NCBI GenBank assembly: GCA_002725275.1
Contig: PBOE01000002.1
Coordinates: 1-5,006 of the forward strand
Length of the DNA stretch: 5,006 nt
Source: Methanobacteriota archaeon
GTDB lineage: Archaea > Thermoplasmatota > Poseidoniia > Poseidoniales > Poseidoniaceae
Direction of reading: 5' to 3'
Numbering within the stretch: position 1 is the stretch's first letter; each line of letters starts with the position of its first letter. Positions 1 to 5,006 of the stretch are shown piece by piece. The translations under genes and the position numbers were made by a program. The notes beneath the pieces are model-generated. The model worked only from the letters and a program-made list of their open reading frames with translations, made no database searches and was not told the origin of the DNA.

Positions 1-543
1 CCCCTGACAGCAGTTGAGCACGAAGGCATCGTCGCGTTCTTCGAGGGTCATCATGCGGTCGGTGGGCAGCGTGCCGGTCGCCTCCACGTGGGCGGCGATG
101 GTTTCTGCGAGCATGCTTCGCGCTTCATCGTCCAGCGGGTAGTCGAGCAAGTTCGCCGTGCGCGTGGGCACCAAACCCAACGGGTCCAATTCCGGCGGGG
201 CGGGCGCCTCAAGCAGACCGAGGTCGTGGGCGATGAGGTGTCGAAGGTAGCCCACCTCGCGGGCGACGGATTCGGGCACCGGCGGCAATTCACCGAGCCA
301 CTGCGGCGCCTTTCCGTGGTCGCTCACGGGCGCGACAAGCAGTTCGGATTGTTCAGGGTCGGCGTCAACGATGAGCCAAGTTCGTCCTGCGATGACGAAA
401 CGGCGAGGCGTACCGTCGTCGTCCTCACCGGCGTCGTTGAGGCTTAGCACAAACGCCTCGTCCACGTTCCCTAGGCTGCGTCGCGTGACCGCGTCGCGAA
501 CCCGGTACGTCTTTTTGTCCGGAATCATCGAGAGGTGGTTGGA
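1..543 (-). other. Lhr-specific C-terminal region (DEAD/H-associated type), partial
   Basis: Residues 525-705. After a winged-helix-like stretch (about 410-520), the family-specific block begins with SMIPD (529-533) followed by YRVRD, then VDEAFVLSL (551-559), GRTWLIVDAD (577-586) and PQWLGELPPVPE (604-615). These mark Lhr proteins and separate them from Hel308, RecQ and other SF2 helicases. The block is known in the family to contact the nucleic acid and complete the tunnel formed with the motor domains. It is truncated by the window edge just as the next conserved stretch begins. Confidence 0.8.
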
Positions 544-2115
544 CACCCATTCCCGGGTTTTTCCGGCCGTCGACAACCACCCTCGGGAGAATCGCTTGGG
601 CACGTCCACCGTTCGTTCCGTGTACAAGCGGGGGACGTCCTGGTCGGGCGTGTTGTACAGGGGCAGGTCCTCCGGGAGGGTTTCGCCGCGAGCCGAGGCT
701 TCCTCCTTGGCCACTTCGTAGACGGCCTTGGGCCATCGGTACCACGGCACCTCGCTCGGCACGGGCGTGAAACGGAGCACCCATCGCTCGGCCAGCACCT
801 GAAGCACGGCTTCGGTGTCGGGTCGCGTCCACCCCTCAAACTGAGGTGCAGCAGCGATGAGGTTCGTGGCTTCGTCGATGCTGACCGCCTTGAAGCAGTG
901 CGCCATTAACACGAGTTGGTTGGCAGCGATGACGCCGGGGCGCTTGCGCCACACGACGGGTTCGATTTCACCGACCATGGCGCGTTGAGCGACCACTGCA
1001 GATTCCAGCAGATGGTCGACGTCCCACGAGATGACGTGGCCGCGCCCCACGCCGCCCAGGCGGTGGTCGGCGCGACCCACCCGCTGGAGCATCCGGTCAA
1101 CGGATTTTGGCGAATGCACCTGAACGATGCGTCGTACGCTCCCCACGTCGATGCCCAACTCCAGACTTGAGGTGCAGACCAAACCCGAAAGGGTGCCGTC
1201 TCGCAATTCATCCTCCATTTGCTGGCGGGTTTCAGCGGCCAGCGACCCGTGGTGAACGCCAATGTTGAGGTCGGGTGCCATCGCCTGAAGCCTGGTCGAC
1301 AACGTCTCCGCGTCGCTGCGGCTGTTCACGAACACCAGACACGGGGATTGAGTTCGAAGGATGTGGCACAGGTGGCGGTAAGCCGCATGTTGCTTGGGGC
1401 TGAGCGCTTCGTCCACCGCACCGATCTCGTCCTCCGGAAGCGGTGTGGGCGACTCCACCGTGAGTTCAGTGATGCGTTGACCCGTGGTGATGAGCGGTTG
1501 GGCCCTGCCCGGGGAGAGCCAGTGCGCCACCTCATCGGGGTTGCCCACCGTCGCAGAGAGGCCGAGGCGCTGAACGCTGCTCCCGGTCAACGCCTCCAGA
1601 CGGGAAAGCCCGACGCCGAGTTGCCAGCCGCGCTCGGAGGCGGCGAGGTCGTGAACCTCGTCCACCACCACCGCTTTGACGCTGCTCAACATGGCACGGA
1701 GGTTCTTGCCGCTGAACATCAGTTGGAAGGTTTCAGGGGTGGTCACGAGCAGATTGGGCGGGTTGCGTGTTTGTTTGGCTCGTTGCGATTGAGAAGTGTC
1801 GCCGTGGCGAACATCAACCCGAAGGCCCACGGCTTCTGCCAGTTCGGTCAGGCGGCGATCGACGTCTCGGTTCAGCGCCCGCAACGGCGTGATGTAAAGG
1901 ATGGACATGGACGGCCAGGACTCGGTCAAACACCGATGAAAGAGCGGCAGGATACCGGCCATCGTTTTCCCGGACCCGGTGGGGGCGATGATGAGGCGGT
2001 CGTGACCCTCCATCACGTCGGGCAGCACGTGTTCCTGAACGGGCGTGGGTTGCCAGCCCTTTTCTTCGAGGGATTCAGCGAGTTTTGGATGAAGCCGGGA
2101 AAACACGCGTGACAT
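1..2115 (-). CDS. lhr: Lhr-family ATP-dependent DNA helicase, partial (C-terminus beyond the left edge)
   Basis: Superfamily 2 helicase of the Lhr group, which uses ATP to translocate on and unwind nucleic acid and is linked in archaea and bacteria to DNA repair and recombination. The frame is open from ATG at 2115 through base 1, giving 705 residues. Seen in order: Q-motif region PTPVQ (23-27), Walker A APTGSGKT (44-51), Ia TPLRALNRD (76-84), Ib TTPETF (125-130), DEVH box (152-155), SAT (187-189), motif IV VFVNSRSDAE (261-270), HHG (288-290), motif V TSSLELGIDVG (315-325) and motif VI QRVGRADHR (344-352). Lhr-specific signatures follow: SMIPD (529-533), GRTW (577-580) and W606-LGE. The last visible residues, NCCQG, match the start of the conserved motif before the family's C-terminal end. 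Lhr-core proteins are usually about 850-900 residues, so some 150-200 are probably missing off the edge. Start chosen because it lies 71 bases after the upstream stop with a purine-rich ribosome-binding candidate; the frame stays open upstream, and GTG at 2151 is a weaker alternative. Family assignment is firm; the exact substrate is unknown. Confidence 0.95.
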   Translation of the reverse strand, partial: MSRVFSRLHPKLAESLEEKGWQPTPVQEHVLPDVMEGHDRLIIAPTGSGKTMAGILPLFHRCLTESWPSMSILYITPLRALNRDVDRRLTELAEAVGLRVDVRHGDTSQSQRAKQTRNPPNLLVTTPETFQLMFSGKNLRAMLSSVKAVVVDEVHDLAASERGWQLGVGLSRLEALTGSSVQRLGLSATVGNPDEVAHWLSPGRAQPLITTGQRITELTVESPTPLPEDEIGAVDEALSPKQHAAYRHLCHILRTQSPCLVFVNSRSDAETLSTRLQAMAPDLNIGVHHGSLAAETRQQMEDELRDGTLSGLVCTSSLELGIDVGSVRRIVQVHSPKSVDRMLQRVGRADHRLGGVGRGHVISWDVDHLLESAVVAQRAMVGEIEPVVWRKRPGVIAANQLVLMAHCFKAVSIDEATNLIAAAPQFEGWTRPDTEAVLQVLAERWVLRFTPVPSEVPWYRWPKAVYEVAKEEASARGETLPEDLPLYNTPDQDVPRLYTERTVDVPKRFSRGWLSTAGKTREWVSNHLSMIPDKKTYRVRDAVTRRSLGNVDEAFVLSLNDAGEDDDGTPRRFVIAGRTWLIVDADPEQSELLVAPVSDHGKAPQWLGELPPVPESVAREVGYLRHLIAHDLGLLEAPAPPELDPLGLVPTRTANLLDYPLDDEARSMLAETIAAHVEATGTLPTDRMMTLEERDDAFVLNCCQG
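991..2115 (-). other. Helicase motor core (two RecA-like domains) of the Lhr protein
   Basis: Residues 1 to about 375. RecA1 (about 1-210) carries the ATP-binding lysine K50, the Mg/ATP-hydrolysing D152-E153 and the SAT coupling motif. RecA2 (about 240-375) carries motifs IV, V and VI with the arginine-finger candidates R345 and R348. Every catalytic residue expected of an active SF2 motor is present, so there is no sign of decay. In motif VI the residue after GRA is Asp (GRADH), where many Lhr proteins have Gly. Confidence 0.9.
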
Positions 2116-2186
2116 GGTCTCCCCACCCTCGTGGAGATGGCCTCCTCCCACTGCATTTGAGGATTTGGCTTGGTTCGGCGGCCACG
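2116..2186 (-). promoter_or_regulatory. Intergenic spacer with ribosome-binding candidate for the helicase
   Basis: This 71-base gap separates the surface-protein stop from the helicase start. Read on the minus strand, GAGGGTG (2130-2124) lies 8 bases before the ATG and resembles the archaeal/bacterial Shine-Dalgarno GGAGGTG with one extra G; GGGGAG lies even closer to the start. A better-looking GGAGGAGG at 2147-2140 is 24 bases from the ATG, too far for normal use at this start. The minus strand has no T-run that would mark an archaeal terminator, and no convincing BRE/TATA pair; the only AT-leaning stretch is AAATCCTCAAAT (2167-2156). Read-through transcription from the upstream gene is therefore plausible but unproven. 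Confidence 0.45.
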
Positions 2187-5006
2187 TCAGACGTGGTCCT
2201 CATCCTCGTCGAGGTCCTCGTCGTCCTCGTTTTCCCAGTCCTCTTCGTCCTCATCAAAGGCGCCGTCGCCGTAATCGATGGAGGTCTTGGTCGCGACGGT
2301 GAAGACCACCGCCAAGGTGAGGATGCTGAGCACGGCGAACATCCAGGCCAGTGGCTGCTCACGAACCGAGTCAAACCAGCCCAGGTACTGACCGTATGCG
2401 ATGGTGACGGCGTGTTCGGCGGAGTTGTCGTCGTCGTTGGCCTCGGGGACTTCGTCTTCGTAATCAACCACGACACGAACGCGGTCCACGTCCTCCGACT
2501 CCCACACGACGGTGACCGGGTACATCTCCCCGGCGTCGATGCCGTTGACGCGAACAACCTCAAACGGTTGGTCGCTTGAACCCGCAAAGAAGGCCACCTT
2601 GAACTGCGACGTGGTGTTGCCGCCGGCGTTGTACACCGTCGCCGTGATGTCGATGTCAGCGCCCGGTGCGATGTGGTCGTCACTCAACACGATGTTCTTG
2701 ACGCGCAGTTCAGGACCGACCGCCCCCAATCGAACCCACTGGCGTTCGAAGTCCGTGTCGTCGGACGCCAGTTCCGGGATGGGGCTGGCTTCGGAGTTGG
2801 AAACAACCGGGAACTGATTGCCGGCCGCATCGTAGCCGGTGACGTAGAATCCGACAAAATCACCGGCCTTTGGAGCGATGGTTCCGCCGGCCGTGATGTC
2901 AACCACGCCCGTCCAGATCACGTTTTGACCGTCCTGTTGCATGCCGAGCAGGGTTGAGCCTGCACCGATGGTCATCGTCCGAGTGGCGTCTCGCATCACC
3001 CAGTGGACGACTTGCTTGGAGCCCGTCAGGTCGGCGTCTTCCGTGCCCTGGAACTCCACTTCGATTTGAGCGAGGTCGTTGTTGGCGGAGATGTCGATCA
3101 CGTTCAGCGGTGCAATCCGGCGGGTGACTCGAGGTGCGGCGTCGTCGACGATGACCTGCAACGTGGTCGAGACCAGCGTTCCCGTCATGTCTTCACCGCG
3201 ACCAGGAATGTTGGTGATGGAAATCAGGCACGTTCTGGAGGGCGAGGATTGGAGCGTCAAGGCCGAGGAAAGCGGCACTTCAACGGCGTAACCACCGTCG
3301 GTGGTCAGCGAACCGTCGGACCAGAGTTTCTCGCCGTCAAAGACTTCCACGAGGATACCGACATCGCGCGGCGCAGGGGTTTGACTGCCCTCGTAGACGA
3401 CTCGCCCGGTGAACGCCAAGCGGTCGTCCTTGCGAACGCGGCTTCCGTCGGCCACGGGCCCCGTCCGTGGCTCGCTGATGTCCTCCACGGCAAAGTCCGT
3501 TGGCGAGAGCATGAGGTCGTTTTCGACGCGGAAGGTGTGCTCGAGCAGCAAGATTCGGCTGGGGTCGTCGTTGCCCAGTTCCTTGTACATCAGGGCCACA
3601 TCGCCCATCTCTTCGTCGGGCCAGTCCCAACTGAAGGAGAAATGGAAGTCCAGGAGGATCCACGGCAGACCGGACTCGTTGGTGGTCTGCACCATGCGGC
3701 TGGTTGGGAAGAGGTGGATGTAGGGGGAGTCCGACCAGAAGGTGTTGTTGGTCCCCGAGTAGGAAATGCTCTGGGCGTCTCGAGCGGGGTTGGGGCCCTC
3801 AAAGTCAAACACGAGCGAAATGAATTCAAAGTCAATGGCGGTGTTGGCGTCGATGAAGCCCAGGGAAATGGTTTGCTCCATGCCTGCAAAGACCGCTTCA
3901 TTGTCTTCATGGCCGAGCCACTCCAAGCCGGTGAAGATGGCGGACGAGTCCTTTCGGGTTCGGAAGGTTGCATCGTCGTAGAGGAAGCCTTCGCTCGCCT
4001 CGAACTTCAGGAGTTCATCGTCCTCGTTCATCACGGTGAAGTGCAGCGGGTTTCCGGCTTGGTCACCGCCGTCCCAGAAATACGAAACTCGCCCCATGTT
4101 GGGGTTGCGAGAGGTGTCGATGGTGGTGATGAACCACTTGGTGCGAGCCTCGGTCGTGTTCGTCACCGCCTTGGAGACGTACTCCTCCGGGTCGGCCTCA
4201 CCGTTTCGGTTGGCGTCATGGTCGGCCTCGACCCAGTAGTTGAGTTCGAGTTCCATGGGGTGGCCGACCTTGTCGTCCACGAGCACCTGAATCGTCTGCT
4301 CGTTGCTGGCGGCTTCGTAGGCGTCGTCAACGGGTGCGACTTGCTTGCGCTCCGGGTGGGTGGCGTCAACGAGGAAGGTGCGTCGCCATTCGCTGTTGGG
4401 CTGCTGAACGTGATCGGGGTTTCGTTCGTTGTAGGTTTGGACCTCGTAGGTGAGACCGTCAGGAACGTCAATGGCGGGCAGGTCGACCGAGATGAAGAAC
4501 GAACCGTTGTTGTTGGTCGTGTCCCGAGCCGTGCTCTCCACGTACCCGTTGCGTGAGATGCGGACGTCGAAAGCGCTGTCCTTGGGGGCATCGTCCGTGT
4601 CTTGGAACCACATGGCGCCGACGAAGTGGAGTTGGTCGCCGGCAGCCACCCACGAACCGTCCTCCAAATCCATCGAGGTCAGTTCCCCGTCGTTGTCTCG
4701 GACGTTCAACCAACCAAGGCCGAAGGAGCGGTTAACGCGAAGCCCTTCGTCGGAGGTCAGCGGCTCAGGCGCAAAGCCAGCGGTGCCGCTGTCGTCAAGG
4801 CAACCCACACGGAAACGCACGTTGTCTTGGTCGGGCAGTTCGCTGGTGATGAAAAACTTCCAGTGGATTTCGAGGATGCCGTTGCTCTCGACCGAATACG
4901 ACGTGGGGTCGACTTCAACGTACTGCGCCGGGTCGTTCGGGTCGGGGAAGACGTCGCCGTACTGCCAGGAAATCACCGGCCAGTTGGCCGCACTTCCGGC
5001 GGTCAT
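2187..5006 (-). CDS. Large surface protein: duplicated beta-rich modules, CARDB domain, C-terminal membrane anchor; N-terminus probably beyond the right edge
   Basis: No named family covers the whole protein, so the function is not assigned. The visible 939 residues contain two copies of a module of about 410 residues (1-329, incomplete, and 330-740), a CARDB-type beta-sandwich domain (765-863), a hydrophobic helix (885-906) and a tail with 17 acidic residues out of 20 (918-937), ending in TGA at 2189. Composition is that of a secreted protein: rich in D, T, S, N and aromatics, only two cysteines (C69, C593), and several N-x-S/T sequons (for example N92, N167, N283, N420, N443, N797). The likely topology is ectodomain outside and acidic tail inside. 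An ATG lies exactly at the window edge, but no signal peptide follows it and the first module lacks its first part, so the true start is probably upstream. Possible roles are adhesion, cell-surface structure or binding of polymer; nothing catalytic is recognised. A protein of this kind is common in Marine Group II-like archaea, from general knowledge and not from a search. Confidence 0.85.
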   Translation of the reverse strand: MTAGSAANWPVISWQYGDVFPDPNDPAQYVEVDPTSYSVESNGILEIHWKFFITSELPDQDNVRFRVGCLDDSGTAGFAPEPLTSDEGLRVNRSFGLGWLNVRDNDGELTSMDLEDGSWVAAGDQLHFVGAMWFQDTDDAPKDSAFDVRISRNGYVESTARDTTNNNGSFFISVDLPAIDVPDGLTYEVQTYNERNPDHVQQPNSEWRRTFLVDATHPERKQVAPVDDAYEAASNEQTIQVLVDDKVGHPMELELNYWVEADHDANRNGEADPEEYVSKAVTNTTEARTKWFITTIDTSRNPNMGRVSYFWDGGDQAGNPLHFTVMNEDDELLKFEASEGFLYDDATFRTRKDSSAIFTGLEWLGHEDNEAVFAGMEQTISLGFIDANTAIDFEFISLVFDFEGPNPARDAQSISYSGTNNTFWSDSPYIHLFPTSRMVQTTNESGLPWILLDFHFSFSWDWPDEEMGDVALMYKELGNDDPSRILLLEHTFRVENDLMLSPTDFAVEDISEPRTGPVADGSRVRKDDRLAFTGRVVYEGSQTPAPRDVGILVEVFDGEKLWSDGSLTTDGGYAVEVPLSSALTLQSSPSRTCLISITNIPGRGEDMTGTLVSTTLQVIVDDAAPRVTRRIAPLNVIDISANNDLAQIEVEFQGTEDADLTGSKQVVHWVMRDATRTMTIGAGSTLLGMQQDGQNVIWTGVVDITAGGTIAPKAGDFVGFYVTGYDAAGNQFPVVSNSEASPIPELASDDTDFERQWVRLGAVGPELRVKNIVLSDDHIAPGADIDITATVYNAGGNTTSQFKVAFFAGSSDQPFEVVRVNGIDAGEMYPVTVVWESEDVDRVRVVVDYEDEVPEANDDDNSAEHAVTIAYGQYLGWFDSVREQPLAWMFAVLSILTLAVVFTVATKTSIDYGDGAFDEDEEDWENEDDEDLDEDEDHV
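2196..2255 (-). other. Acidic cytoplasmic tail of the surface protein
   Basis: Residues 918-937 contain 17 Asp/Glu out of 20, interrupted only by W924, N926 and L932, and are followed by HV and the stop. The DNA is a run of GAC, GAG, GAA and GAT codons, visible on the plus strand as repeated tcctcgtc-like units. The tail is separated from the membrane helix by about 11 residues. Its role is unknown; binding of a basic partner, of cations, or a stop-transfer/topology function are all possible. Confidence 0.8.
2289..2354 (-). other. C-terminal transmembrane helix of the surface protein
   Basis: Residues 885-906, PLAWMFAVLSILTLAVVFTVAT: 22 residues with no charge, flanked by R882-E883 outside and K907 inside. 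It is the only clear membrane span in the visible protein. With the CARDB domain before it and a short charged tail after it, the natural reading is a type I-like topology, N-terminus out and C-terminus in. Confidence 0.88.
2418..2714 (-). other. CARDB-type (cell-adhesion-related) domain
   Basis: Residues 765-863. The pattern is characteristic: an opening PELRVKNIVLS strand, then PGADIDITATVYNAGG (781-796) with the hallmark N-x-G after the second strand, a variable middle with FFAG, the segment AGEMYPVTVVW (825-835), and the close VVVDYEDEVPEANDDDN (846-861) in which D-x-x-x-x-x-E-x-N-x-x-N-type residues end the domain. CARDB domains are Ig-like folds found beside membrane anchors or in stalks of archaeal and bacterial surface proteins, where they serve as spacers or in adhesion. 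Here the domain sits directly outside the membrane helix. Confidence 0.85.
2787..4019 (-). repeat. Module copy 2 of the surface protein
   Basis: Residues 330-740, complete. Landmarks matching copy 1 are FHFSF (454-458), DGSRV (520-524), DGGYAVEVPLS (570-580), VIVDDAAP (618-625), HWV (668-670) and DAAGN (726-730). Offsets to copy 1 are 403-411 residues throughout and in the same order, so this is one ancestral unit duplicated. Amino-acid identity is low, so the duplication is old. The first part (about 330-405) has no partner inside the window. The internal pattern of strand-like segments suggests two or three beta-sandwich domains per module. Confidence 0.7.
4020..5006 (-). repeat. Module copy 1 of the surface protein (first part missing)
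   Basis: Residues 1-329. Beta-rich, ending with the Ig-like closing signature WDGGDQAGNPL (311-321). Landmarks shared with copy 2 are HWKFF (48-52), DGSWV (116-120), NGSFFISVDLP (167-177), FLVDATHP (211-218), YWV (257-259) and DQAGN (315-319). Projecting copy 2 onto it suggests that about 80 residues of this copy lie beyond the window edge. It carries an acidic EF-hand-type loop that copy 2 lacks. Confidence 0.7.
4182..4217 (-). other. EF-hand-type calcium-binding loop in module copy 1
   Basis: Residues 264-275 read DANRNGEADPEE. This fits the 12-position EF-hand/dockerin-like loop: ligands D1, N3, N5, obligatory G6, D9 and the bidentate E12, with Ala in the usual small/hydrophobic position 8. 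Such single loops inserted in extracellular beta-sandwich proteins often bind structural calcium. No flanking helices are obvious, so it would be a loop insertion and not a full EF-hand pair. The equivalent place in copy 2 (after W669-V670) has no acidic loop. Confidence 0.6.

Noticed and set aside
1219..2112. Open frame of 297 codons on the plus strand, opposite the helicase N-terminal half
   Set aside because: It mirrors the region encoding Walker A, DEVH and motifs III-V of the helicase; its own translation shows no recognisable family and has shadow-type composition.
2133..2147. Small hairpin GGAG-GCCAT-CTCC in the spacer as a possible regulator of helicase translation
   Set aside because: The stem is only four pairs and no downstream U-run or longer alternative structure is present; this is expected by chance in a G-rich spacer.
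2190..2260. tcctcgtc-like tandem repeat on the plus strand, possibly a DNA-level repeat
   Set aside because: It is explained by Asp/Glu codons of the acidic tail, with mixed GAC/GAT/GAA/GAG use and no fixed unit length.
3003..4556. Long open frame of 517 codons on the plus strand, opposite the surface protein
   Set aside because: Its product is Val/Gly/Arg-rich with no motif, signal or domain pattern, and it lies fully antisense to a frame with clear domains (module copies with matching landmarks). Long antisense frames are expected in GC-rich coding DNA.
4660..4700. Second calcium-loop candidate in the DNDG segment (residues 104-107) of module copy 1
   Set aside because: With G107 as loop position 6, position 1 would be V102, and position 12 does not fall on a Glu, so the ligand pattern fails.
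1..5006. Defence system, mobile element or CRISPR array around the Lhr-type helicase
   Set aside because: Some defence systems include SF2 helicases, but here the helicase matches the housekeeping Lhr architecture and its only visible neighbour is a surface protein. No nuclease, methylase, repeat-spacer pattern or integrase is seen in the window.

Overview
The window holds two protein genes, both on the minus strand, and almost nothing else. Both are cut by the window edges: the upstream gene (right side) enters from beyond base 5006 and stops at 2187, and after a 71-base gap the second gene starts at 2115 and runs off the left edge at base 1. Coding density is about 99 percent and base composition is moderately GC-rich throughout. 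I see no tRNA, rRNA, CRISPR array, insertion sequence or integrase.

Right part (2187-5006): the C-terminal 939 residues of a large secreted or surface protein. It has a roughly 410-residue beta-rich module present twice in tandem (the first copy incomplete in the window), then a CARDB-type domain, one membrane-spanning helix, and a short, extremely acidic C-terminal tail. A canonical EF-hand-type calcium loop sits in the first module only. The architecture suggests an extracellular stalk or adhesive ectodomain anchored by its C-terminus in the cell membrane. Its ligand or substrate cannot be read from the sequence.

Left part (1-2115): the first 705 residues of a superfamily 2 DNA helicase of the Lhr (large helicase-related) family. 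All helicase motifs are intact, followed by the Lhr-specific C-terminal region (SMIPD, GRTW and W-GE signatures). It is expected to work on nucleic acids in the cytoplasm, in repair or recombination-related remodelling. The two products have no evident functional link; they share strand and close spacing and may simply be co-transcribed neighbours.

Organism: an Lhr-core helicase next to a CARDB-containing, C-terminally anchored surface protein with an Asp/Glu-rich tail, in a compact, moderately GC-rich genome, fits a marine euryarchaeon such as Marine Group II (Poseidoniales, Thermoplasmatota). This is an inference from protein style and not from a marker gene; another archaeon or a bacterium cannot be excluded. 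The most interesting item is the duplicated module of the surface protein, which I do not recognise as a named family.
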